From Baylisascaris procyonis (Eukaryota > Nematoda > Chromadorea > Rhabditida > Ascarididae), in the NCBI GenBank assembly GCA_037389465.1, contig JAZARR010000214.1, positions 7,107,001-7,171,000 of the forward strand: a stretch of 64,000 nucleotides of DNA. The letters are read 5' to 3'. Made by a program: the position numbers and the translations under genes. This document shows positions 11,131 through 23,726 of this stretch, one piece after another. Under the pieces are notes generated by a model. That model had not been told where the DNA came from, ran no database searches, and worked only from the letters and a program-made list of their open reading frames with translations. Numbering within the stretch: the stretch's first letter is position 1; each line of letters begins with the position of its first letter.

Positions 11131-14100
11131 GTTCTACATTCAGAACCCTATCTGTTATATAGGCAAAACTCGTGCCCGTTCTGTAATCAGGACCCATACC
11201 TGTTCTCTGCTCAAAACCCATATCCGTTCTGTAATCAGGACCCATGCCTGTTCTGTGCTCAAAACCCATACTCGTTCTGTAATCAGGACCCACACCTGTT
11301 CCGTGCTCGAGACCCATACTCGTTCTATAATCAGGACCCATACCTGTTCTGTGCTCAAAACCCATATCCGTTCTGTAATCAGGACCCACACCTGTTCCGT
11401 GCTCAAAACCCATGCCCGTTCTGTAATCAGTGCCCATACCTGTTCCGTGCTCGAAACCCATACCCGTTCTGTAATGAGGACCCATACCTGTTCTGTGCTC
11501 AAAACCCATACTCCTTCTATGATCAGTACCCATACCTGTTCTGTGCTCAAAACCCATACCCATTCTGTAATCAGCACCCATACCCGTTCTGTGCTCAAAA
11601 CCCATACCCGTTCTGTAATCAGGACCCATACCTGTTCTGTGCTCAAAACTCATATCCGTTCTGTAATCGGGGCCCATACCTTTTCTGTGCTCAAAACTCA
11701 TACTCGTTCTGTAATCAGGACCCACACCTGTTCTGTGCTCAAAACCCATACCCGTTCTGTAATCAGGACCCATACCTGTCCTGTGCTCAAAACCCATACC
11801 CGTTCTGTAATCAGTACCCATACCTGTTCTGTGCTCAAAACCCATACCCGTTCTGTAATCAGTACCCATACCTTTTCTGTGCTCAAAACCCATACCCGTT
11901 CTGTAATCAGTACCCATGCCTGTTCTGTGCTCAAAACCCATATCCGTTCTGTAATCAGGACCCATACCTGTTCTGTGCTCAAAACACATATCCGTTCTGT
12001 AATCAGGACCCACACCTGTTCCGTGCTCAAAATCCATACCCGCTCTGTAATCAGGACCCGTACCTGTTCTGTGCTCAAAACCCATACCCGTTCTGTAATC
12101 AGTACCCATACCTGTTCCGTGCTCAAAACCCATACCCGTTCTGTAATCAGGACCCATACCTGTTCTGTGCTCAAAACCCATATCCGTTCTGTAATCAGGA
12201 CCCATACCTGTTCTGTGCTCAAAACCCATATCCGTTCTGTAATCAGGACCCACACCTGTTCCGTGCTCAAAACCCATGCCCGTTCTGTAATGAGGACCCA
12301 TACCCGTTCTGTAATCAGGACCCATACCTGTTCTGTGCTCAAAACCCATATCCGTTCTGTAATCAGCACCCATACCCGTTCTGTGCTCAAAACCCATACC
12401 CGTTCTGTAATCAGGACCCATACCTGTTCTGTGCTCAAAACTCATATCCGTTCTGTAATCGGGGCCCATACCTTTTCTGTGCTCAAAACTCATACTCGTT
12501 CTGTAATCAGGACCCACACCTGTTCTGTGCTCAAAACCCATACCCGTTCTGTAATCAGGACCCATACCTGTCCTGTGCTCAAAACCCATACCCGTTCTGT
12601 AATCAGTACCCATGCCTGTTCTGTGCTCAAAACCCATATCCGTTCTGTAATCAGGACCCATACCTGTTCTGTGCTCAAAACACATATCCGTTCTGTAATC
12701 AGGACCCACACCTGTTCCGTGCTCAAAATCCATACCCGCTCTGTAATCAGGACCCGTACCTGTTCTGTGCTCAAAACCCATACCCGTTCTGTAATCAGTA
12801 CCCATACCTGTTCCGTGCTCAAAACCCATACCCGTTCTGTAATCAGGACCCATACCTGTTCTGTGCTCAAAACCCATATCCGTTCTGTAATCAGGACCCA
12901 TACCTGTTCTGTGCTCAAAACCCATATCCGTTCTGTAATCAGGACCCACACCTGTTCCGTGCTCAAAACCCATGCCCGTTCTGTAATCAGTGCCCATACC
13001 TGTTCTGTGCTCAAAACCCATACCCGTTCTGTAATGAGGACCCATACCTGTTCTGTGCTCAAAACCCATACTCCTTCTATGATCAGTACCCATACCTGTT
13101 CTGTGCTCAAAACCCATACTCCTATGATCAGTACCCATACCTGTTCTGTGCTCAAAACCCATACCCGTTCTGTAATCAGGACCCATACCCGTTCTGTGCT
13201 CAAAACCCATACCCGTTCTGTAATCAGGACCCATACCTGTTCTGTGCTCAAAACCCATACCCGTTCTGTAATCAGGACCCATACCTGTCCTGTGCTCAAA
13301 ACCCATACCCGTTCTGTAATCAGTACCCATACCTGTTCTGTGCTCAAAACCCATACCCGTTCTGTAATCAGTACCCATACCTTTTCTGTGCTCAAAACCC
13401 ATACCCGTTCTGTAATCAGGACCCATACCCGTTCTGTGCTCAAAACCCATACCCGTTCTGTAATCAGGACCCATACCTGTTCTGTGCTCAAAACCCATAT
13501 CCGTTCTGTAATCGGGGCCCATACCTTTTCTGTGCTCAAAACTCATACTCGTTCTGTAATCAGGACCCACACCTGTTCTGTGCTCAAAACCCATACCCGT
13601 TCTGTAATCAGTACCCATACCTGTTCTGTGCTCAAAACCCATACCCGTTCTGTAATCAGTACCCATACCTTTTCTGTGCTCAAAACCCATACCCGTTCTG
13701 TAATCAGGACCCATACCTGTTCTGTGCTCAAAACCCATATCCGTTCTGTAATCAGGACCCACACCTGTTCCGTGCTCAAAATCCATACCCGTTCTGTAAT
13801 CAGTACCCATACCTGTTCCGTGCTCAAAACCCATACCCGTTCTGTAATCAGGACCCATACCTGTTCTGTGCTCAAAACCCATATCCGTTCTGTAATCAGG
13901 ACCCATACCTGTTCTGTGCTCAAAACCCATATCCGTTCTGTAATCAGGATCCACACCTGTTCCGTGCTCAAAACCCATGCCCGTTCTGTAATCAGTGCCC
14001 ATACCTGTTCTGTGCTCAAAACCCATACTCCTTCTATGATCAGTACCCATACCCGTTCTGTAATCAGGACCCATACCTGTCCTGTGCTCAAAACCCATAC

Positions 14101-15360
14101 CCGTTCTGTAATCGGTACCCATACCTGTTCTGTGCTCAAAACCCATACCCGTTCTGTAATCAGGACCCATACCCGTTCTGTGCTCAAAACCCATACCCGT
14201 TCTGTAATCAGGACCCATACCTGTTCTGTGCTCAAAACCCATATCCGTTCTGTAATCGGGGCCCATACCTTTTCTGTGCTCAAAACTCATACTCGTTCTG
14301 TAATCAGGACCCACACCTGTTCTGTGCTCAAAACCCATACCCGTTCTGTAATCAGGACCCATACCTGTCCTGTGCTCAAAACCCATACCCGTTCTGTAAT
14401 CAGTACCCATACCTGTTCCGTGCTCAAAACCCACACCCGTTCTGTAATCAGGACCCATACCTGTTCTGTGCTCAAAACCCATATCCGTTCTGTAATCAGG
14501 ACCCACACCTGTTCTGTGCTCAAAACCCATATCCGTTCTGTAATCGGGGCCCATACCTTTTCTGTGCTCAAAACTCATACTCGTTCTGTAATCAGGACCC
14601 ACACCTGTTCTGTGCTCAAAACCCATTCCCGTTCTGTAATCAGTACCCATACCTGTCCTGTGCTCAAAACCCATACCCGTTCTGTAGTCAGTACCCATAC
14701 CTGTTCTGTGCTCAAAACCCATACCCGTTCTGTAATCGGTACCCATACCTGTTCTGTGCTCAAAACCCATACCCGTTCTGTAATCAGTACCCATACCTTT
14801 TCTGTGCTCAAAACCCATACCCGTTCTGTAATCGGTACCCATGCCTGTTCTGTGCTCAAAACCCATATCCGTTCTGTAATCAGGACCCATACCTGTTCTG
14901 TGCTCAAAACCCATATCCGTTCTGTAATCAGGACCCACACCTGTTCTGTGCTCAAAATCCATACCCGCTCTGTAGTCAGGACCCGTACCTGTTCTGTGCT
15001 CAAAACCCATACCCGTTCTGTAATCAGGACCCATACCTGTTCTGTGCTCAAAACCCATATCCGTTCTGTAATCAGGACCCACACCTGTTCTGTGCTCAAA
15101 ACCCATACCCTTTCTGTAATCAGGACCCATACCTGTTCTGTGCTCAAAACCCATACCCGTTCTGTAATCAGGGCCCACACCTGTTCTGTGCTCAAAACCC
15201 ATACCCGTTCTGTAATCAGGACCCACACCTGTTCCGTGCTCAAAATCCATACCCGCTCTGTAATCAGGACCCATACCTGTTCTGTGCTCAAAACCCATAT
15301 CCATTCTGTAATCGGGACCCATACCTATTCTATACCCAAAACCCGTATCTGACCATTACT
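11131..15360. repeat. 24/48-bp minisatellite, about 4.2 kb
   Basis: Two 24-bp half-units alternate. One begins TGTTCTGTGCTC and the other CGTTCTGTAATC; both end in an ACCCATACC-like stretch, giving a 48-bp unit repeated about 87 times. Because 24 is a multiple of three and the unit has few stops, long frames stay open on both strands. The longest on the minus strand (11087-15322) would be a 1411-aa protein of 16-residue repeats built on GMGPDYRTGMGFEHRT. Two plus-strand frames are open just as far. The only non-24 length change I found is a 3-bp deletion near 13122, which preserves frame. Variant positions change amino acids freely in the frames I checked. There is no signal peptide, known domain or unique flanking exon, so I treat it as a repeat first. 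Edges are degenerate. Confidence 0.9.
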
Positions 15361-16240
15361 CAGAACCTTTTATTAATTTATTTTTGAAAGGTAGAATGAA
15401 ATTATCTGCTTATTATTAGGGGCGATCGATGGCAACAAGAAATTTATCAGACCTATGAAAGCTTTTCGAAACGTGAAGTTTATAGACCATCCTGGCATTT
15501 TGTTGTTCGATCGGAATTTACTGATGTGCAACCACATCGATCACCTCATTTGCACAATCGAAATTTGAATTGTCTTTGTGTTGAAAGTCTATTCAATATT
15601 GCGCAAACAATATGCAAACATGCAAGTGAATTGAACGAACTATGTGGCAAATAATTTTTGCATGAGCTCGACTCCGGAGTCGGAATCGCTTAGGAGTGCA
15701 TTGTATCTCAGGTGGAAAAGCTTAGTAACGTGTTGTAGAATGGTTGCATATTCTTTTACTACCACAAACAAACATTGTTCACTTAGAGGAGCACTTCATT
15801 GCCGTCAAATTTTGTTTCTAATTGTGGCAGCTGTAACTAAATTAATTCCTCACAAAATCGACGCATATTAATGTTGCTTATAATAGCAGTTTTTGAAATG
15901 TTATAGAAAGGTTGCATCACCACCGGCAAATGATTCAAGTTTTCGAACTAGTTCATGAACATCAGGGAAATAGAGAACTCATCAGCTCGAACTCTGGCTA
16001 GATAGCGCTCTCAAAATCGGGGCAAACTGGAAAAAATGACTCTTGCAAAGTAAACTTGAGTGTTGTAATCGTCAAATAGCCAACATCAATGAGATTTTTT
16101 ATTTTAATTTGTATAATTTTGGTAAAGATATGAATATATTGGTCGAATGAGAGAGGTGTGTGCCATAACTAAGATGTCCGTGCAACATACAATAAGTGGA
16201 TATGACATGTGATCCAGTTTAAGGATCGTTTTGAGTTGCT
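15361..16240. other. Spacer between minisatellite and SNAPC2-like gene
   Basis: AT-rich sequence with no exon or RNA gene that I can support. A 75-codon open frame at 15644-15871 has no recognisable features and no splice partners. The promoter of the downstream gene should be within this stretch; no TATA box or conserved element is convincing. Confidence 0.5.
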
Positions 16241-19200
16241 ATGGATCCGCAGAAGATTGATGCCGTGCTAACGGAAGGCGGGGAAGCTGGTGCTAATCCT
16301 AAGGTTAAGGACCCACAGTCGTCTGAAGCAATGGCCGATGCGGAATCGTCAAGTAAGACACTGAACATCAACATTATTCCTAATTTCAAGTGCCGCGTAC
16401 GCGGAATTCATAAACATCCTTGCCTAATTTTTTTTTTCTCGCATAAACGAATCGAAACCATCGTAATATCCGATAATCCCAATTAAATTTTGGTTATGAA
16501 TTATGGTAGCATTTAGTTGGTATTTATAAGTCATCACTTGTACGTCAGATCTACATTGTTTGTAAAATGACCGGGTTTATGTTGTGTTGTTGAACTAGTT
16601 TCTTCGGATATTAGTTTATGCTCTTAAGATGGGTTCTCACGTTAGAGGTCATCAAAAACGAAGTGGAAATCCACTTGCCATTAAAATGTTCTGACAAGTG
16701 TTTTTTCGAAGGACGTTTGCGGATTCGCAGTACCCATAAACTTAAGTACCTTACAAGCTCTTGCATAATCTCCTTTATCCTCTGCCAAGATTTCAAGGAA
16801 TAACCCACCCTTTTTCCCTCTTTCATTATGGTAATTGGAAAGGGACTTATCGTCAGAAAATTGTGTTATTGTTGTATCCACGTAAAAATTTTTACCAAAA
16901 TCATTTCCTCTTTCAGCACCTTTCTTTATTCCTACAAAATTTGAAGTTTTTACCTCTTGTGTTTTTTTATTATAGATTGCACGATATTCACGCTTCATTT
17001 TTTTTGCATTTTCAGTGAGTGCTAGTTCATCGATGGCCACAACAAATAGCCCAAAGAAGGATCAACAAAATCATGAGGTTGGTGAATGTTCTTCTAGAGT
17101 ATAGCGAATCATGCTTTCATATAAAATATAAAATAAACATCAATTTAGATAGATATTGTGTACTACTCGATCTATGAGACTGTTCAACATGAGGGAATTG
17201 AGTTTAGTGCTGTGACGGTAATCAAGGTCTCCCTTTTTTCATTCAAATATTCCAACTGTGATTTCCTTGCCACAAGGTGTGGGACCATTTCAGAGGTATA
17301 TTTGCTCTTTAGAAGTCCGATCAGAAGGTGGATCAGTAAAGGATATCATTAAAGTGGCTATTCGCGAAGTGGAAATTATAGTTAATGAAAAAAATGTATA
17401 TTGTAAGCAACAAGAAGGGATACATAAAAATGCAGCAACACGCACATCGAATAACAACCCTATCGTGCTAGGATTAAGACCGCTCATGTGAACAGCACTG
17501 GAGCAGTGTACAATAATTCTTGTTCCTCCTTCAATGCAATATCTCAATTTGTCTCGACAAGGATGCTTACATGAAAAGCTCCAGAATAATCATATCATTT
17601 GTGAAGGATGTTAATAATCTAAGCAAAGATTTCAGTTATCGATATTACGCAGTAGGGTTTTTGTATATTTTATACATCACTTTTTTTGCACGTCCTTTGT
17701 TTTTTTAAGTACCAGATATTGCAGATTTCGAATTCAACTTTCACCAGTTGTAGCATTTAGATTGCTAGAGAGGATGGTTAAATTTGAGAATGGAACAAAT
17801 CTAAAGGGAATTTTGTGCGGAACGGCATTGCAGGAGGGGATCGATCTCGAGAAGAATTGGGTTTGAAGGAGATTTGTGCAAAAAGCACTTCCGGAGGAAG
17901 ACTAAATTTAGGGGGTGTTCGTGCGTTCTCCCACTTCTTGAAGACGGGGACTAATTTTTAACATAGAATGTATCCATAAACTTGCTGTAACTTCCTGTAT
18001 TCGCAGATTTCATCAAATCCTCTTTTTACAATTCCATGCAATCCATAAATATTCGTCACCCATTCCAAGCAATGATGAATTGACAAAAATGATTTAATAT
18101 GTAAAAAAATTTGTATATTTGCAGGATAACGTTAAGATTGTTGGCAATGATTGGAGTGTTGAGCAGCTGAGGGCATTATATGATTACATCGATAGGTGTG
18201 TTTAGAGTTTTATTTGCGATGGTATAATCAGCCTAACAGTGAATTGGACGCAGGTGGTTTAGATAATTAAACAGGTAGATATAAGCTTGCGGTGCGGCCT
18301 TGCAATAATTTAGTTGCAATATAGCACTTACATATTGAGGGGCATTTTAATAGTGAGTTATATTGTGCAATTTAATAATCCAAGAAGGTCTTTGTTGAGA
18401 AGCTATTACCCAAGTTACAAATGTGATAAGTAGCATTATTAACCTGAGCAAGAGAACTTTGCGATGCTACAGACCGTTTTATTTTTGAATGGAAATTTAA
18501 TAAAACCTTTTGAAGTTTACGTTGCTATTTCTCGTCGAACATCCTTATTCATAGATCTTCACATCCATATGTTGATATTTTTATTCTTTGTTTGGAAATT
18601 TTTTATTTATTTTTTATTTTTTATTATTTTTTCAAACCCTTGGGCATATAACCGTTTCATCATAAAGAAATCTCACCACAGTTAATGATCATAGAGTTTT
18701 ACTAGCCGGATTGTCTGCATTGTGGAGTATATATGAGGATCTTTTGTTGCAACAATCCCAGGTAGTTTCAATTTCTGAATGATACGACATATTTTCATTC
18801 CCGTCCCCTCCTCTTTCTTTTCCCTTAACTCTTTCCCTTAGGTTTAGAGAGGATAAATGGGGGGGGGGGGAGAGGAGGGAAGAGGGTATTAATAATGCCA
18901 CTGATATCGATGGGCGATATCTTTTTATAGACAAATCCTAACGCAGAATATGGAGGGATCCTCTCAGCAGGTGCAAAGTAATATCATTTTTATGCGCTTT
19001 TGCAGAGGTGCGTTTCGGTGAAATGCCGCTGGTGATTATATATTCTTGTCTCTGTACGTTTATCTATTCGGTTCCTCGAGTCACGGAATTTCATTGGTCT
19101 AATGTAGCCATAGGATGATATCCTATCCGACAACATGGATTTGGACTTATCAATTTTGAGAAGACTTATAGGCATTTAAGGATACTTAAAAGCTCGTGGA

Positions 19201-19390
19201 TTTGTCATAGTTTAAAATTTAACTTATTAGGGAATTTTTTTTTGAGGGGGGGGGTGGGGGGCTGATTGGATAATTCAAAAATAAGTTATCATATGATTGC
19301 GATGCAAAAGCCCATATCGTGCAAGCTCTATTGACACGTTTCTTCATTCTGCGCTGTTGTTATCTATAACCGTTATGTTTGTTATACTTA

Positions 19391-19464
<74 letters not shown>

Positions 19465-20161
19465 TTCTATTCATTCATAGCTATTCTTCCTGCTATAATA
19501 TTGGCCGATTTTTGATCATTGTATGTAAAGTTCCTTGACCGAAGTTGGTATATGCCTGATGGGACGTTTCGAAATTTGTGGGCAGCTTTTATAATTTTTT
19601 TTACCGCTATGAAAGGATCAATTTTTTATGTATTTGGGAGATTAATTGAAGGCGAGGCACCGAGGATAATGTGCTATCGTATGGTGCAGCGCGTATTCCT
19701 GGACGTTCCGCTGAGGAAATCCACGAATTGGTTGAAGCGATTCGTACATCCATAAGGAACGAGCAGCGCAATCGTGCCATTAGTCAGGCACAAATTTGGG
19801 TAAATACGCCAAATGCCACGCAGTTACCAACATCACCTGAGGTTGGACTTCATGTATATCTTATATTGTTTCAGGAAAGTAGACAAGGAAGGTGATCATC
19901 GAAAGGGGTATCATCTAAAGAAAAACTAGGGATAAGTAAACCAATATGCAGGGAGGGGATGAGGATGGAGGAGTTTTCTTTCTGCACACAAAAATGATGC
20001 AATAGACGAATAGGATTGTTTAAATGCAAAGCATTGCGATGTAACGGATATCGTTAGATTACCAGATGGAAGCATCGATGCCCGTAAGCTTTAAATCTGT
20101 TGTAAAGTAGTTCTATTCAAAATGCGTTCGCATTCTTCGTTTCGCAATTTATCTGTATCAT

Positions 20162-20233
<72 letters not shown>

Positions 20234-21976
20234 TCCGGTAGAATATCTTATACATCTCTGCCTGTTGCCTTCAATCAGAATCAAGCTTCGTTACAAAGTC
20301 AGATGTGGGCAGAGACAAGTTCCAAGAAAGCTAATATAAATTTTCAACGAACAATAGGTTAACTGTTATGCAAATTTATATTAGAAATTATTTTTTTTAT
20401 TATTCCATAGGTGCAGAATAGTTATTTTCTTCGGATATGTTGTGTAATATATTATGGCGATACCATATTGTTGATGTACATCATCTAGCAGGTCATTTTT
20501 TAACTTTATAAGTTAGGAGGTATAAGATTCGTTTCCTATATATTTTTCATGCTAAGGAAATCTCGTATAAGCAAATTCGGCGATGTTAGCTAATCTATAG
20601 ATGAGTTACTTGGTGAATCGATGAGAATGGAATTTGATAGGGCTAGAAGATTTCTTATCAATTGTTTTGGAAGGCAACCTTAGTATGTTCTGTGTTCATC
20701 TTGAAGAGCACATTGCAATTGATCTTCGGGAGTCGTTCATTTACTGGCAATATTCGTGAATGCGGAAATGAATGACATATAGTGTTTCTGATCCTCTTTT
20801 CTATTTGCTTTTTGCAGGTAAACACTTGGTCACAAGCTGTTGAGGTAGTGCAATCGCGTAAACGGAAAATTCAAGATTGTACAAAACAAGCGATGGCTGT
20901 AAGTTCTCTTGCTTTCTTGTCTTCCTTCGATTATATTTCTTTCATAATATCTATGCAAAAAAAAGTATTTTCATTAATAAGCTATGCATCGATATTGAAA
21001 TGAGTTTAGCATTTATAACAGTTGTGTTGTGATTAGACGATGGAAATTTTCGATCCTATTATGAGCATATGATGATGCGATATATGTAACTGTCGGTATT
21101 GAAAGTATTCTGCACATGTTTATGTGATTATGTCACTATCGCAGTAAGTGTCGTTACTGTGATCTGAAAATACAAATTAAAGCGTTTTCTGTGGCACGAA
21201 ATCAGCTGCCGTCCGGTGTCTGAGACGACGAGGCGCCTTCTACCAGTGACCGACTCCAACAAACATCCCGGAGCGGCAGTCAGGGAAGTCGTTGATTTCT
21301 GCAGGTTGTATCGATTTCTGCATTCATGTGTATCGCATGGTCCTATCAGAGAATTAAAGTCACTTGGTTAGTCTTATCGTATTTCCTTTCTTGTTTTTTC
21401 TTTTTGTTTCATGCTTTTACGTTCGGCGGCAGTCATTTACGTTTTGGAAGGGAAAAAGGAGGGAAGAAAAAATACATTGGTTGTGATATTGGCTAAATTG
21501 GCTGGCGAAATCGATCACCTAGCTATCAAAACTGAAATATCTTTTTTAAAATCTTTTTTTATTTGAAGAAGCGGCAATACTGTTGAATATTCTCGACGAA
21601 ATTCAAGAAGAGGTTGACGCACCAGAACATGAAGAAAAACGACGTATATTGGCTGGTATCTTCCGTAATATTCAAGATGGTCAACTATCCGAATTTGATT
21701 TCCATGAATCTATGGGACTTGATAACATCCGCAGCGTACAACTTGATCCTCTCAATATAGTTGGCAAAACGCGTAATATTTTTTCAGATGATTTTTCTTG
21801 TCACTCATAATAATGCCCTTCCCGATTGAATTCTCATATTAATACAGGTAAAAGGATCACTCTGCATTTGAAGTTTTTTGTATGCAGGTGGCAACGATCT
21901 TCCGTGGGAAACTATGAAACGTATCTGTTTTGTCGAGAAACGACCACGGATGTGTGTCGGAAATTTTTGGACCTAA
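16241..21976 (+). CDS. SNAPC2: SNAPC2-like subunit of the snRNA-activating protein complex, 9 exons
   Basis: The exons are 16241-16352, 17016-17081, 17153-17217, 18125-18195, 19652-19841, 20818-20898, 21183-21366, 21569-21772 and 21888-21976. They total 1062 nt, or 353 aa; human SNAPC2 (SNAP45) is about 334 aa. All phases join. Blocks that follow remembered human SNAPC2 in order are: a Trp-Ser start of a helical segment (W91), GRSAEEI at 122-128 (human GRSEAEI), a Val-x-x-Trp block at 169-172 followed by a gap-free 22-residue segment ending in Pro-Val (206-207), and VDFCRLYRFL (232-241; human VDFEKIYKYL) followed by EAAILLNIL (257-265). SNAPC drives RNA polymerase II and III transcription of snRNA genes; subunit 2 is a peripheral nuclear component. 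The first three exons (Ser/Ala-rich, low complexity, then residues 60-81) are the least certain. An acceptor of unusual form (AAATTAAAG before 21183) is backed only by phase and alignment. The gene model is fairly sure; the name rests on similarity judged from memory. Confidence 0.65.
19393..19461. repeat. (AT)n microsatellite, about 69 bp
   Basis: An uninterrupted AT dinucleotide run inside intron 4 of the SNAPC2-like gene. Simple-sequence repeat; length is likely polymorphic. Confidence 0.95.
20162..20231. repeat. (TA)n microsatellite with two interruptions
   Basis: A TA run of about 70 bp broken by two C substitutions (near 20172 and 20196), inside intron 5 of the SNAPC2-like gene. Confidence 0.95.
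20625..20693 (+). repeat. 69-bp segment shared with the satellite array
   Basis: This intronic block in the SNAPC2-like gene matches 38117-38185 with 6 mismatches in 69 positions and no gap. The last 28 bases, including TTGGAAGGCAACCTTAGTAT, are identical. Flanks outside the 69 bp do not align clearly. It is either a dispersed repeat family member or the source of a fragment captured by the satellite. Confidence 0.9.
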
Positions 21977-23726
21977 GGTTCTTTGGACACAACTTGCCCT
22001 GAGATAATTAAAATTGCATTTATTACTTCGATTCTTCGAACATTTACTTCTCACTTCTCCTTCAGATCTCCACCTTCCCCAGTAAATGGCAATTTTGGAA
22101 GGGGTTTTTCCCGAATATTATTTTGCCATTTTGCAGAGAATGCTTGGCTGAATGTATGCATTTCTAGGGAAATTGTTGAGCAAATGTTATTGTATTTGAG
22201 GGCATTATCGGTTTCATATTGTTGCAATGAATTGTTTCCGAATGTTTTTGCTGTATCGTTATATGGATGCAGCTATGTTCACTTCATTAAAACATCACAT
22301 ACTTTGCAATTGTCTTTCATTGATGTTCACATTGATGTATAGATTATTTTTTATAAATATTATTTATCCTTTTCGTGAATATGTGATTCTTATTGGAATG
22401 TCATCGTCGTTATCGATACTTAACAACAACGGTGATCTTATGTTTTGGATAATTGAGAGTCATAGGATTTGAATAGTTATGGGGAACTCCCTACATTCGT
22501 AGGCGAGTATTAGGATTAACAAAGAAATAACTTTATTAACATATAGCTATCTGCTGAACGAGGAAATCCCTTATAGCAATATCTAATAGGAGCCATGTTG
22601 GATTTAATAATAACTTAAGGGGAAGGGGTCTAATTTGATTAGCTTACTGTTACTTTCGCACTGCTTATAGCAATAACCATAATGGTATTTAGTGAATGGT
22701 TAATATTTCTATTTAACGGCTTTAACATGTGAATTATTTAAACATTTGGGAAGCATTTCTTCGGGAATATGATGCTAACTGTTGGTATTACTGGATTGAT
22801 GTGTATAGTTGTGAAGTTCAAAGGATAATTTTTAGATGCGCTTTTATTGTCCACACAAATATTTATTGTTTATTTAATTGTGAATGAGGAAAGTAGAGAT
22901 CATTGCCAGATCAGAAAATGAGAAGAAATTAAAGATCAGAGAAGAGAAGGAAGAAAACATTTCTACGATTGAACAATAATTCGAATGAGTCGAATATTGC
23001 GATATTTATACCGATTCCCATTCTTCGAACATAACAAATCTTCCAGAAATACAGAAAATTATGCAAATTCATATATGCAAATCTCGCGAACCAAAAATTA
23101 GTCACTAACTAAGAGTGCCCCCAAAATATTTCTCTGAAGGGGAACGTTCGATCGAGCATCGAGCAATTAATTCTAGCACTGAGATTTGCAATCATTCTGC
23201 AAGAATTTTTACTCAGAAAAATTCGACGTTCGAAGTGGGCATTTTGCCAATAATTTTTAGCGATTTGTAAGTGTTGAGTGGATAGTGGTTTATCCTATAC
23301 TAGTGATTTGTTAAAGTGTTGAGAAACGATGACTAACGAACCTATAGACAACAGATTACATAGCGAAAAAGTTGCCTCTAACGCCTGTTTTTCTGAGAAT
23401 ATGCATGAATGCTTAAATATTTTCACTACTTTTTTTTTGAACAATTTCCCAAATTTGCTGAGAATGTCGATGCGATTCTTTGAATTTAGTGATCTTATAC
23501 GCTCTTTTCTATTGAGTTTTCATTCTGTACTATATTACTTCAAACAAAAAAATGTGTGAAAATGAACGCAATTGCTGCAGCATTGCCCTTTGCTCAGTAA
23601 TTCCATTGTCGAACGAAATGAATGGATCCACATGTTGTGAATCAGTTTTTTTTCTTTTTTTTCAGGCTTTTCACATTTAAACAGCATCTATGAGGAAGTT
23701 TAATAAAGAGTTGGCCAACATTCTCG
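21977..23726. other. Intergenic region, no gene supported
   Basis: AT-rich sequence between two genes that converge (plus-strand SNAPC2-like and the minus-strand membrane protein). A 76-codon frame at 23329-23559 has no recognisable domain. No convincing polyadenylation signal for either gene stands out. Confidence 0.5.

Noticed and set aside
11119..15387. Two plus-strand frames of about 1400 codons in the minisatellite
   Set aside because: They are open because the 24-bp unit is a multiple of three and lacks stops; several frames being open at once argues against any one being selected.
16681..17040. 119-codon open frame on the minus strand with Lys/Glu-rich product
   Set aside because: It lies in intron 1 and antisense to exon 2 of the SNAPC2-like gene; the composition follows from pyrimidine-rich intron sequence on the plus strand, and no domain is recognisable.
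18682..18970. Two candidate extra exons of the SNAPC2-like gene (18682-18761 and 18931-18970)
   Set aside because: They can be joined in phase, but direct splicing of 18195 to 19652 gives a spacing between the Trp and GRS motifs that matches human SNAPC2, and uses a good AG/GTGTGT donor.
21773..21810. Read-through end of SNAPC2-like exon 8 to a TAA at 21808
   Set aside because: A GTAATA donor at 21773 and a strong pyrimidine-AG acceptor at 21887 join in phase to a further 28 codons; read-through remains a possible minor isoform.
23329..23559. 76-codon plus-strand open frame
   Set aside because: No domain, no splice partners, AT-driven composition; length is within chance expectation.
23645..23712. 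Plus-strand terminal exon after a long T-rich tract and CAG at 23663-23665
   Set aside because: Only about 12 codons to a stop, and no upstream plus-strand exon to join; probably a chance polypyrimidine tract.
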